From positions 10,514,188 to 10,578,187 of the forward strand of contig OZ025286.1 of NCBI GenBank assembly GCA_964019165.1: a stretch of DNA of 64,000 nucleotides, given 5' to 3'. Every line of letters starts with the position of its first letter. The stretch's first letter is position 1. Source of the DNA: Mastigias papua (Eukaryota; Cnidaria; Scyphozoa; Rhizostomeae; Mastigiidae). The position numbers were made by a program, and so were the translations under genes. Below the pieces are notes generated by a model, which worked only from the letters and a program-made list of their open reading frames with translations, did not search any database and had not been told where the DNA came from. Below, one piece after another: positions 49,626 to 63,054 of this stretch.

Positions 49626-52312
49626 ATAGTAAGCGTAGAAGACTATTTCAGACTCTCATGACACTGCAATGTCCTTATAACTATGCAGGAATAGTGTGAA
49701 CAAAGCTTATTTAATTGCCTACAGTAACGCTGGCACTGAGGTAGTAGGCAGAAACAAGTTCTCCCCTGCAATATTCCAATCCTTTCAGTCTGTTAAAGCA
49801 TCAGGAGTTATATTCAATCAGTGCAGTGTATGAAGCAGCATGAAACTGGCAGTTACCTTTTTTATATGCTTTGCTATTAGAGAGGACACAAAGATACTTC
49901 CATCTTACCCCACCAAACGCCCGAATATCGCTCCGTTATTGACGATCGGGAAATAGAAATCATTAGAAATCATCACTGTTCCTGGAAAACTTTCCGATTT
50001 CAAGCACGATGTTGATATTCAAAGCCAGAAAGCAGCTATATCCTGTGAATATTGTTGCGCAACATTACTACTACAATAACTATGTCATCAACTCCATAGA
50101 CACGTAATTGTCCTTCGCAGTTTGCACGCTTCGCATGAGTTCATCTTTGTACACAATGGCTACGAGCAACGGTCTACAACGGTCTACACTTTCTATAATT
50201 CCCACTGTCCCTTCCAGTGAGAAGTATTACCCCAAAAATGGTTCCCAAACGTTGTGCTTTATGTGCTAGTATGTGCATGTTGTGTAGTCTCTGCCGAATA
50301 ATGAGCATTTTCAGCAAAATTAGCAAATATCTCAACGGTCTACACTTTTTTGAAAATAAATTTGACCTAGTATTAAACTATTTCACAAAAAGTGTAGACC
50401 GTTGATGTTTTCATCTTTTCCTCGGCAATGGTACAATAACTGTACGCAATCTATTGCAGGTGAAATACTCGTTAGAAAAGCTATCTTGTGCATAGTTCTC
50501 AATGTCGAAATCTCTACCATAAGATTTATTTTCATTTTCCAAAGTTTGTAGACCGTTGTGTAGACCGTTGAGATAGTCGGCCATGACGTCAGTCATTATG
50601 CAAGTCAGTAGCCTCGATACTAAGAAGAGGGGTTCTATACCTGTAACATTCGTGGATCGGGTTCCTTCTAGAGTAGGCACATTCGCACAAGGAAAAGTAG
50701 AGGAACGCACCCCCTTCATTATATATATATATATATATATATCGTGTATATGAACATATGGATATTAATATAGGTATCAACATATATATAAATATATATA
50801 TTTATTCATATATATTTATATATATTTGTATAAATGTATATTTATATATATAGGTATTTGCCTATATTTCTATATATTTATTTATACTTATATTTTTATA
50901 TGTATATTTATCTATACATGGCTATGCTTTAAATCCCCATGGCAGATCTAGCTGATCAGCTTGAGTTAAACATCAAATAAAATAGAAAACAGATGCAATG
51001 CGCCAGTCAATACTTGATTGAAGCCCTAAAGCTTACCTATTGCTTAGACAATGATGCATTGTTGCTACTGTAAGATCAATTATAGGTAAACGACTCCGCA
51101 ACTCTATTATCGAAATACACAAAGAAAAGGTGTAATCAAGTCGATATCTTCTTGTCATATGCTGGTAGAGAGGTTGACTATCTGTTTCATTTGTGAATTT
51201 ACTTCCTTTATTTACAATTCATTAGCAAAGAAACATGACATCATAATCATCATTGAATTTAGGGGATTTGCCAAGCCCCCTGCCAGTATCTCGGTAAGGT
51301 GTTACCTAATTGAGATTTCGTCAGCGGAAATGAAATCAGCGCCCTCAATTACCCCATGTTTGGGAAAGGGTGTACGGCTGTATCGTATAGGTTCGAATAT
51401 AAAATTCAGACAATGCCTGCCAAAAGTCTTGGAACACTTGCTATGATTTACGCTATAGATGAGCTATAGCGTCCCCTCCCCCGTTAAACAATGTTGTATG
51501 ATGCAAATATGGGCAACTCGAAGGCCAAAAGTGATGCGTGTTGTTAAAGCTACTGGTCTCCGCTATCGAATCAACATTGTTTCAGGGGGGGAGGGGGTCT
51601 ACATTTTAAGTGGTGTCAAGGAGAAGCGGCAGGAGTCGGAAATCTATACAATTGTGTGGTGTTCCAACTACTTTTGGCAGGCATTGTCTGAATCTCATAT
51701 TTAAGGAGGACAGGTACAGTTCCAACGATGGATCATACTAATAGGTTTTCGAGGGTGCTGATTTGATTTTTAGCGGAATCAGAGCCATATCTCCACGGGA
51801 TCATTAGCTTTCGTGCTAATTTGATGTCTTTATATGCAGTTTATTGACGAAAATTCAGCAAAATGTCTAGAAATTTCAACTATAGTACAAATGCTGTCAA
51901 AAATAATTGAAATGCACTGCGATCATCTCCTCTTCATATTATTAGCATATATCGGACATATGGGTAGAATTCTTAGATAAACAGCAAAGAAAATAAATAA
52001 ACAAGTTATACGTTTTTATGTCATTGGGGTATCTAAAAATGTATACATTGCAGTACATTACTAGTACAAGTGAGGTAAGTGTAACTGATAATAAGTAAAC
52101 CTTATTCTTTATATATCATTAAAATTATGTAGGAAGTTTCGAGCCTGCAACTTTTGTGCTCAAAGAATTGCCTTTTAAATAACAACCTGAGCTACATCAA
52201 CTGGAAGCGAAATCTGTCCTCTCATGAGATGGGGGATAAAAGCTGAGCCGTTACAAAGCTGAATATTTATATTTTACCGCATTTCCATATTGTACCAGTT
52301 AAGAAAACATTA
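49626..52312 (-). repeat. Satellite unit R6 (2,687 bp, long TA run)
   Basis: 23-nt TA run; right-type substitutions at 50851 and 50971. Foldback B 50167-50570, foldback A 51333-51764, tRNA-like stretch 52121-52201. Confidence 0.97.
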
Positions 52313-54999
52313 ATAGTAAGCGTAGAAGACTATTTCAGACTCTCATGACACTGCAATGTCCTTATAACTATGCAGGAATAGTGTGAACAAAGCTTATTTA
52401 ATTGCCTACAGTAACGCTGGCACTGAGGTAGTAGGCAGAAACAAGTTCTCCCCTGCAATATTCCAATCCTTTCAGTCTGTTAAAGCATCAGGAGTTATAT
52501 TCAATCAGTGCAGTGTATGAAGCAGCATGAAACTGGCAGTTACCTTTTTTATATGCTTTGCTATTAGAGAGGACACAAAGATACTTCCATCTTACCCCAC
52601 CAAACGCCCGAATATCGCTCCGTTATTGACGATCGGGAAATAGAAATCATTAGAAATCATCACTGTTCCTGGAAAACTTTCCGATTTCAAGCACGATGTT
52701 GATATTCAAAGCCAGAAAGCAGCTATATCCTGTGAATATTGTTGCGCAACATTACTACTACAATAACTATGTCATCAACTCCATAGACACGTAATTGTCC
52801 TTCGCAGTTTGCACGCTTCGCATGAGTTCATCTTTGTACACAATGGCTACGAGCAACGGTCTACAACGGTCTACACTTTCTATAATTCCCACTGTCCCTT
52901 CCAGTGAGAAGTATTACCCCAAAAATGGTTCCCAAACGTTGTGCTTTATGTGCTAGTATGTGCATGTTGTGTAGTCTCTGCCGAATAATGAGCATTTTCA
53001 GCAAAATTAGCAAATATCTCAACGGTCTACACTTTTTTGAAAATAAATTTGACCTAGTATTAAACTATTTCACAAAAAGTGTAGACCGTTGATGTTTTCA
53101 TCTTTTCCTCGGCAATGGTACAATAACTGTACGCAATCTATTGCAGGTGAAATACTCGTTAGAAAAGCTATCTTGTGCATAGTTCTCAATGTCGAAATCT
53201 CTACCATAAGATTTATTTTCATTTTCCAAAGTTTGTAGACCGTTGTGTAGACCGTTGAGATAGTCGGCCATGACGTCAGTCATTATGCAAGTCAGTAGCC
53301 TCGATACTAAGAAGAGGGGTTCTATACCTGTAACATTCGTGGATCGGGTTCCTTCTAGAGTAGGCACATTCGCACAAGGAAAAGTAGAGGAACGCACCCC
53401 CTTCATTATATATATATATATATATATATCGTGTATATGAACATATGGATATTAATATAGGTATCAACATATATATAAATATATATATTTATTCATATAT
53501 ATTTATATATATTTGTATAAATGTATATTTATATATATAGGTATTTGCCTATATTTCTATATATTTATTTATACTTATATTTTTATATGTATATTTATCT
53601 ATACATGGCTATGCTTTAAATCCCCATGGCAGATCTAGCTGATCAGCTTGAGTTAAACATCAAATAAAATAGAAAACAGATGCAATGCGCCAGTCAATAC
53701 TTGATTGAAGCCCTAAAGCTTACCTATTGCTTAGACAATGATGCATTGTTGCTACTGTAAGATCAATTATAGGTAAACGACTCCGCAACTCTATTATCGA
53801 AATACACAAAGAAAAGGTGTAATCAAGTCGATATCTTCTTGTCATATGCTGGTAGAGAGGTTGACTATCTGTTTCATTTGTGAATTTACTTCCTTTATTT
53901 ACAATTCATTAGCAAAGAAACATGACATCATAATCATCATTGAATTTAGGGGATTTGCCAAGCCCCCTGCCAGTATCTCGGTAAGGTGTTACCTAATTGA
54001 GATTTCGTCAGCGGAAATGAAATCAGCGCCCTCAATTACCCCATGTTTGGGAAAGGGTGTACGGCTGTATCGTATAGGTTCGAATATAAAATTCAGACAA
54101 TGCCTGCCAAAAGTCTTGGAACACTTGCTATGATTTACGCTATAGATGAGCTATAGCGTCCCCTCCCCCGTTAAACAATGTTGTATGATGCAAATATGGG
54201 CAACTCGAAGGCCAAAAGTGATGCGTGTTGTTAAAGCTACTGGTCTCCGCTATCGAATCAACATTGTTTCAGGGGGGGAGGGGGTCTACATTTTAAGTGG
54301 TGTCAAGGAGAAGCGGCAGGAGTCGGAAATCTATACAATTGTGTGGTGTTCCAACTACTTTTGGCAGGCATTGTCTGAATCTCATATTTAAGGAGGACAG
54401 GTACAGTTCCAACGATGGATCATACTAATAGGTTTTCGAGGGTGCTGATTTGATTTTTAGCGGAATCAGAGCCATATCTCCACGGGATCATTAGCTTTCG
54501 TGCTAATTTGATGTCTTTATATGCAGTTTATTGACGAAAATTCAGCAAAATGTCTAGAAATTTCAACTATAGTACAAATGCTGTCAAAAATAATTGAAAT
54601 GCACTGCGATCATCTCCTCTTCATATTATTAGCATATATCGGACATATGGGTAGAATTCTTAGATAAACAGCAAAGAAAATAAATAAACAAGTTATACGT
54701 TTTTATGTCATTGGGGTATCTAAAAATGTATACATTGCAGTACATTACTAGTACAAGTGAGGTAAGTGTAACTGATAATAAGTAAACCTTATTCTTTATA
54801 TATCATTAAAATTATGTAGGAAGTTTCGAGCCTGCAACTTTTGTGCTCAAAGAATTGCCTTTTAAATAACAACCTGAGCTACATCAACTGGAAGCGAAAT
54901 CTGTCCTCTCATGAGATGGGGGATAAAAGCTGAGCCGTTACAAAGCTGAATATTTATATTTTACCGCATTTCCATATTGTACCAGTTAAGAAAACATTA
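52313..54999 (-). repeat. Satellite unit R7 (2,687 bp, long TA run)
   Basis: Last of the four units with a 23-nt TA run; right-type substitutions at 53538 and 53658. Foldback B 52854-53257, foldback A 54020-54451, tRNA-like stretch 54808-54888. Confidence 0.97.
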
Positions 55000-57684
55000 A
55001 TAGTAAGCGTAGAAGACTATTTCAGACTCTCATGACACTGCAATGTCCTTATAACTATGCAGGAATAGTGTGAACAAAGCTTATTTAATTGCCTACAGTA
55101 ACGCTGGCACTGAGGTAGTAGGCAGAAACAAGTTCTCCCCTGCAATATTCCAATCCTTTCAGTCTGTTAAAGCATCAGGAGTTATATTCAATCAGTGCAG
55201 TGTATGAAGCAGCATGAAACTGGCAGTTACCTTTTTTATATGCTTTGCTATTAGAGAGGACACAAAGATACTTCCATCTTACCCCACCAAACGCCCGAAT
55301 ATCGCTCCGTTATTGACGATCGGGAAATAGAAATCATTAGAAATCATCACTGTTCCTGGAAAACTTTCCGATTTCAAGCACGATGTTGATATTCAAAGCC
55401 AGAAAGCAGCTATATCCTGTGAATATTGTTGCGCAACATTACTACTACAATAACTATGTCATCAACTCCATAGACACGTAATTGTCCTTCGCAGTTTGCA
55501 CGCTTCGCATGAGTTCATCTTTGTACACAATGGCTACGAGCAACGGTCTACAACGGTCTACACTTTCTATAATTCCCACTGTCCCTTCCAGTGAGAAGTA
55601 TTACCCCAAAAATGGTTCCCAAACGTTGTGCTTTATGTGCTAGTATGTGCATGTTGTGTAGTCTCTGCCGAATAATGAGCATTTTCAGCAAAATTAGCAA
55701 ATATCTCAACGGTCTACACTTTTTTGAAAATAAATTTGACCTAGTATTAAACTATTTCACAAAAAGTGTAGACCGTTGATGTTTTCATCTTTTCCTCGGC
55801 AATGGTACAATAACTGTACGCAATCTATTGCAGGTGAAATACTCGTTAGAAAAGCTATCTTGTGCATAGTTCTCAATGTCGAAATCTCTACCATAAGATT
55901 TATTTTCATTTTCCAAAGTTTGTAGACCGTTGTGTAGACCGTTGAGATAGTCGGCCATGACGTCAGTCATTATGCAAGTCAGTAGCCTCGATACTAAGAA
56001 GAGGGGTTCTATACCTGTAACATTCGTGGATCGGGTTCCTTCTAGAGTAGGCACATTCGCACAAGGAAAAGTAGAGGAACGCACCCCCTTCATTATATAT
56101 ATATATATATATATCGTGTATATGAACATATGGATATTAATATAGGTATCAACATATATATAAATATATATATTTATTCATATATATTTATATATATTTG
56201 TATAAATGTATATTTATATATATAGGTATTTGCCTATATTTCTATATATTTATTTATACTTATATTTTTATATGTATATTTATCTATACATGGCTATGCT
56301 TTAAATCCCCATGGCAGATCTAGCTGATCAGCTTGAGTTAAACATCAAATAAAATAGAAAACAGATGCAATGCGCCAGTCAATACTTGATTGAAGCCCTA
56401 AAGCTTACCTATTGCTTAGACAATGATGCATTGTTGCTACTGTAAGATCAATTATAGGTAAACGACTCCGCAACTCTATTATCGAAATACACAAAGAAAA
56501 GGTGTAATCAAGTCGATATCTTCTTGTCATATGCTGGTAGAGAGGTTGACTATCTGTTTCATTTGTGAATTTACTTCCTTTATTTACAATTCATTAGCAA
56601 AGAAACATGACATCATAATCATCATTGAATTTAGGGGATTTGCCAAGCCCCCTGCCAGTATCTCGGTAAGGTGTTACCTAATTGAGATTTCGTCAGCGGA
56701 AATGAAATCAGCGCCCTCAATTACCCCATGTTTGGGAAAGGGTGTACGGCTGTATCGTATAGGTTCGAATATAAAATTCAGACAATGCCTGCCAAAAGTC
56801 TTGGAACACTTGCTATGATTTACGCTATAGATGAGCTATAGCGTCCCCTCCCCCGTTAAACAATGTTGTATGATGCAAATATGGGCAACTCGAAGGCCAA
56901 AAGTGATGCGTGTTGTTAAAGCTACTGGTCTCCGCTATCGAATCAACATTGTTTCAGGGGGGGAGGGGGTCTACATTTTAAGTGGTGTCAAGGAGAAGCG
57001 GCAGGAGTCGGAAATCTATACAATTGTGTGGTGTTCCAACTACTTTTGGCAGGCATTGTCTGAATCTCATATTTAAGGAGGACAGGTACAGTTCCAACGA
57101 TGGATCATACTAATAGGTTTTCGAGGGTGCTGATTTGATTTTTAGCGGAATCAGAGCCATATCTCCACGGGATCATTAGCTTTCGTGCTAATTTGATGTC
57201 TTTATATGCAGTTTATTGACGAAAATTCAGCAAAATGTCTAGAAATTTCAACTATAGTACAAATGCTGTCAAAAATAATTGAAATGCACTGCGATCATCT
57301 CCTCTTCATATTATTAGCATATATCGGACATATGGGTAGAATTCTTAGATAAACAGCAAAGAAAATAAATAAACAAGTTATACGTTTTTATGTCATTGGG
57401 GTATCTAAAAATGTATACATTGCAGTACATTACTAGTACAAGTGAGGTAAGTGTAACTGATAATAAGTAGACCTTATTCTTTATATATCATTAAAATTAT
57501 GTAGGAAGTTTCGAGCCTGCAACTTTTGTGCTCAAAGAATTGCCTTTTAAATAACAACCTGAGCTACATCAACTGGAAGCGAAATCTGTCCTCTCATGAG
57601 ATGGGGGATAAAAGCTGAGCCGTTACAAAGCTGAATATTTATATTTTACCGCATTTCCATATTGTACCAGTTAAGAAAACATTA
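55000..57684 (-). repeat. Satellite unit R8 (2,685 bp, mosaic)
   Basis: A mosaic copy. It has the right-type substitutions (56223, 56343) shared with R1-R7, but a 21-nt TA run, and G at 57470 (AAGTAGACC), which is shared only with R9 and R10. Foldback B 55541-55944, foldback A 56705-57136, tRNA-like stretch 57493-57573. Confidence 0.97.
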
Positions 57685-60369
57685 ATAGTAAGCGTAGAAG
57701 ACTATTTCAGACTCTCATGACACTGCAATGTCCTTATAACTATGCAGGAATAGTGTGAACAAAGCTTATTTAATTGCCTACAGTAACGCTGGCACTGAGG
57801 TAGTAGGCAGAAACAAGTTCTCCCCTGCAATATTCCAATCCTTTCAGTCTGTTAAAGCATCAGGAGTTATATTCAATCAGTGCAGTGTATGAAGCAGCAT
57901 GAAACTGGCAGTTACCTTTTTTATATGCTTTGCTATTAGAGAGGACACAAAGATACTTCCATCTTACCCCACCAAACGCCCGAATATCGCTCCGTTATTG
58001 ACGATCGGGAAATAGAAATCATTAGAAATCATCACTGTTCCTGGAAAACTTTCCGATTTCAAGCACGATGTTGATATTCAAAGCCAGAAAGCAGCTATAT
58101 CCTGTGAATATTGTTGCGCAACATTACTACTACAATAACTATGTCATCAACTCCATAGACACGTAATTGTCCTTCGCAGTTTGCACGCTTCGCATGAGTT
58201 CATCTTTGTACACAATGGCTACGAGCAACGGTCTACAACGGTCTACACTTTCTATAATTCCCACTGTCCCTTCCAGTGAGAAGTATTACCCCAAAAATGG
58301 TTCCCAAACGTTGTGCTTTATGTGCTAGTATGTGCATGTTGTGTAGTCTCTGCCGAATAATGAGCATTTTCAGCAAAATTAGCAAATATCTCAACGGTCT
58401 ACACTTTTTTGAAAATAAATTTGACCTAGTATTAAACTATTTCACAAAAAGTGTAGACCGTTGATGTTTTCATCTTTTCCTCGGCAATGGTACAATAACT
58501 GTACGCAATCTATTGCAGGTGAAATACTCGTTAGAAAAGCTATCTTGTGCATAGTTCTCAATGTCGAAATCTCTACCATAAGATTTATTTTCATTTTCCA
58601 AAGTTTGTAGACCGTTGTGTAGACCGTTGAGATAGTCGGCCATGACGTCAGTCATTATGCAAGTCAGTAGCCTCGATACTAAGAAGAGGGGTTCTATACC
58701 TGTAACATTCGTGGATCGGGTTCCTTCTAGAGTAGGCACATTCGCACAAGGAAAAGTAGAGGAACGCACCCCCTTCATTATATATATATATATATATATC
58801 GTGTATATGAACATATGGATATTAATATAGGTATCAACATATATATAAATATATATATTTATTCATATATATTTATATATATTTGTATAAATGTATATTT
58901 ATATATAAAGGTATTTGCCTATATTTCTATATATTTATTTATACTTATATTTTTATATGTATATTTATCTATACATGGCTATGCTTTAAATCCCCATGGC
59001 AGATCTAGCTGATCAGCTTGAGTTAAAAATCAAATAAAATAGAAAACAGATGCAATGCGCCAGTCAATACTTGATTGAAGCCCTAAAGCTTACCTATTGC
59101 TTAGACAATGATGCATTGTTGCTACTGTAAGATCAATTATAGGTAAACGACTCCGCAACTCTATTATCGAAATACACAAAGAAAAGGTGTAATCAAGTCG
59201 ATATCTTCTTGTCATATGCTGGTAGAGAGGTTGACTATCTGTTTCATTTGTGAATTTACTTCCTTTATTTACAATTCATTAGCAAAGAAACATGACATCA
59301 TAATCATCATTGAATTTAGGGGATTTGCCAAGCCCCCTGCCAGTATCTCGGTAAGGTGTTACCTAATTGAGATTTCGTCAGCGGAAATGAAATCAGCGCC
59401 CTCAATTACCCCATGTTTGGGAAAGGGTGTACGGCTGTATCGTATAGGTTCGAATATAAAATTCAGACAATGCCTGCCAAAAGTCTTGGAACACTTGCTA
59501 TGATTTACGCTATAGATGAGCTATAGCGTCCCCTCCCCCGTTAAACAATGTTGTATGATGCAAATATGGGCAACTCGAAGGCCAAAAGTGATGCGTGTTG
59601 TTAAAGCTACTGGTCTCCGCTATCGAATCAACATTGTTTCAGGGGGGGAGGGGGTCTACATTTTAAGTGGTGTCAAGGAGAAGCGGCAGGAGTCGGAAAT
59701 CTATACAATTGTGTGGTGTTCCAACTACTTTTGGCAGGCATTGTCTGAATCTCATATTTAAGGAGGACAGGTACAGTTCCAACGATGGATCATACTAATA
59801 GGTTTTCGAGGGTGCTGATTTGATTTTTAGCGGAATCAGAGCCATATCTCCACGGGATCATTAGCTTTCGTGCTAATTTGATGTCTTTATATGCAGTTTA
59901 TTGACGAAAATTCAGCAAAATGTCTAGAAATTTCAACTATAGTACAAATGCTGTCAAAAATAATTGAAATGCACTGCGATCATCTCCTCTTCATATTATT
60001 AGCATATATCGGACATATGGGTAGAATTCTTAGATAAACAGCAAAGAAAATAAATAAACAAGTTATACGTTTTTATGTCATTGGGGTATCTAAAAATGTA
60101 TACATTGCAGTACATTACTAGTACAAGTGAGGTAAGTGTAACTGATAATAAGTAGACCTTATTCTTTATATATCATTAAAATTATGTAGGAAGTTTCGAG
60201 CCTGCAACTTTTGTGCTCAAAGAATTGCCTTTTAAATAACAACCTGAGCTACATCAACTGGAAGCGAAATCTGTCCTCTCATGAGATGGGGGATAAAAGC
60301 TGAGCCGTTACAAAGCTGAATATTTATATTTTACCGCATTTCCATATTGTACCAGTTAAGAAAACATTA
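57685..60369 (-). repeat. Satellite unit R9 (2,685 bp)
   Basis: Has left-type bases at both diagnostic sites in and near the AT tract, and G at 60155. Foldback B 58226-58629, foldback A 59390-59821, tRNA-like stretch 60178-60258. Confidence 0.97.
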
Positions 60370-63054
60370 ATAGTAAGCGTAGAAGACTATTTCAGACTCT
60401 CATGACACTGCAATGTCCTTATAACTATGCAGGAATAGTGTGAACAAAGCTTATTTAATTGCCTACAGTAACGCTGGCACTGAGGTAGTAGGCAGAAACA
60501 AGTTCTCCCCTGCAATATTCCAATCCTTTCAGTCTGTTAAAGCATCAGGAGTTATATTCAATCAGTGCAGTGTATGAAGCAGCATGAAACTGGCAGTTAC
60601 CTTTTTTATATGCTTTGCTATTAGAGAGGACACAAAGATACTTCCATCTTACCCCACCAAACGCCCGAATATCGCTCCGTTATTGACGATCGGGAAATAG
60701 AAATCATTAGAAATCATCACTGTTCCTGGAAAACTTTCCGATTTCAAGCACGATGTTGATATTCAAAGCCAGAAAGCAGCTATATCCTGTGAATATTGTT
60801 GCGCAACATTACTACTACAATAACTATGTCATCAACTCCATAGACACGTAATTGTCCTTCGCAGTTTGCACGCTTCGCATGAGTTCATCTTTGTACACAA
60901 TGGCTACGAGCAACGGTCTACAACGGTCTACACTTTCTATAATTCCCACTGTCCCTTCCAGTGAGAAGTATTACCCCAAAAATGGTTCCCAAACGTTGTG
61001 CTTTATGTGCTAGTATGTGCATGTTGTGTAGTCTCTGCCGAATAATGAGCATTTTCAGCAAAATTAGCAAATATCTCAACGGTCTACACTTTTTTGAAAA
61101 TAAATTTGACCTAGTATTAAACTATTTCACAAAAAGTGTAGACCGTTGATGTTTTCATCTTTTCCTCGGCAATGGTACAATAACTGTACGCAATCTATTG
61201 CAGGTGAAATACTCGTTAGAAAAGCTATCTTGTGCATAGTTCTCAATGTCGAAATCTCTACCATAAGATTTATTTTCATTTTCCAAAGTTTGTAGACCGT
61301 TGTGTAGACCGTTGAGATAGTCGGCCATGACGTCAGTCATTATGCAAGTCAGTAGCCTCGATACTAAGAAGAGGGGTTCTATACCTGTAACATTCGTGGA
61401 TCGGGTTCCTTCTAGAGTAGGCACATTCGCACAAGGAAAAGTAGAGGAACGCACCCCCTTCATTATATATATATATATATATATCGTGTATATGAACATA
61501 TGGATATTAATATAGGTATCAACATATATATAAATATATATATTTATTCATATATATTTATATATATTTGTATAAATGTATATTTATATATAAAGGTATT
61601 TGCCTATATTTCTATATATTTATTTATACTTATATTTTTATATGTATATTTATCTATACATGGCTATGCTTTAAATCCCCATGGCAGATCTAGCTGATCA
61701 GCTTGAGTTAAAAATCAAATAAAATAGAAAACAGATGCAATGCGCCAGTCAATACTTGATTGAAGCCCTAAAGCTTACCTATTGCTTAGACAATGATGCA
61801 TTGTTGCTACTGTAAGATCAATTATAGGTAAACGACTCCGCAACTCTATTATCGAAATACACAAAGAAAAGGTGTAATCAAGTCGATATCTTCTTGTCAT
61901 ATGCTGGTAGAGAGGTTGACTATCTGTTTCATTTGTGAATTTACTTCCTTTATTTACAATTCATTAGCAAAGAAACATGACATCATAATCATCATTGAAT
62001 TTAGGGGATTTGCCAAGCCCCCTGCCAGTATCTCGGTAAGGTGTTACCTAATTGAGATTTCGTCAGCGGAAATGAAATCAGCGCCCTCAATTACCCCATG
62101 TTTGGGAAAGGGTGTACGGCTGTATCGTATAGGTTCGAATATAAAATTCAGACAATGCCTGCCAAAAGTCTTGGAACACTTGCTATGATTTACGCTATAG
62201 ATGAGCTATAGCGTCCCCTCCCCCGTTAAACAATGTTGTATGATGCAAATATGGGCAACTCGAAGGCCAAAAGTGATGCGTGTTGTTAAAGCTACTGGTC
62301 TCCGCTATCGAATCAACATTGTTTCAGGGGGGGAGGGGGTCTACATTTTAAGTGGTGTCAAGGAGAAGCGGCAGGAGTCGGAAATCTATACAATTGTGTG
62401 GTGTTCCAACTACTTTTGGCAGGCATTGTCTGAATCTCATATTTAAGGAGGACAGGTACAGTTCCAACGATGGATCATACTAATAGGTTTTCGAGGGTGC
62501 TGATTTGATTTTTAGCGGAATCAGAGCCATATCTCCACGGGATCATTAGCTTTCGTGCTAATTTGATGTCTTTATATGCAGTTTATTGACGAAAATTCAG
62601 CAAAATGTCTAGAAATTTCAACTATAGTACAAATGCTGTCAAAAATAATTGAAATGCACTGCGATCATCTCCTCTTCATATTATTAGCATATATCGGACA
62701 TATGGGTAGAATTCTTAGATAAACAGCAAAGAAAATAAATAAACAAGTTATACGTTTTTATGTCATTGGGGTATCTAAAAATGTATACATTGCAGTACAT
62801 TACTAGTACAAGTGAGGTAAGTGTAACTGATAATAAGTAGACCTTATTCTTTATATATCATTAAAATTATGTAGGAAGTTTCGAGCCTGCAACTTTTGTG
62901 CTCAAAGAATTGCCTTTTAAATAACAACCTGAGCTACATCAACTGGAAGCGAAATCTGTCCTCTCATGAGATGGGGGATAAAAGCTGAGCCGTTACAAAG
63001 CTGAATATTTATATTTTACCGCATTTCCATATTGTACCAGTTAAGAAAACATTA
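60370..63054 (-). repeat. Satellite unit R10 (2,685 bp)
   Basis: As R9: left-type at the diagnostic sites and G at 62840. Foldback B 60911-61314, foldback A 62075-62506, tRNA-like stretch 62863-62943. Confidence 0.97.
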
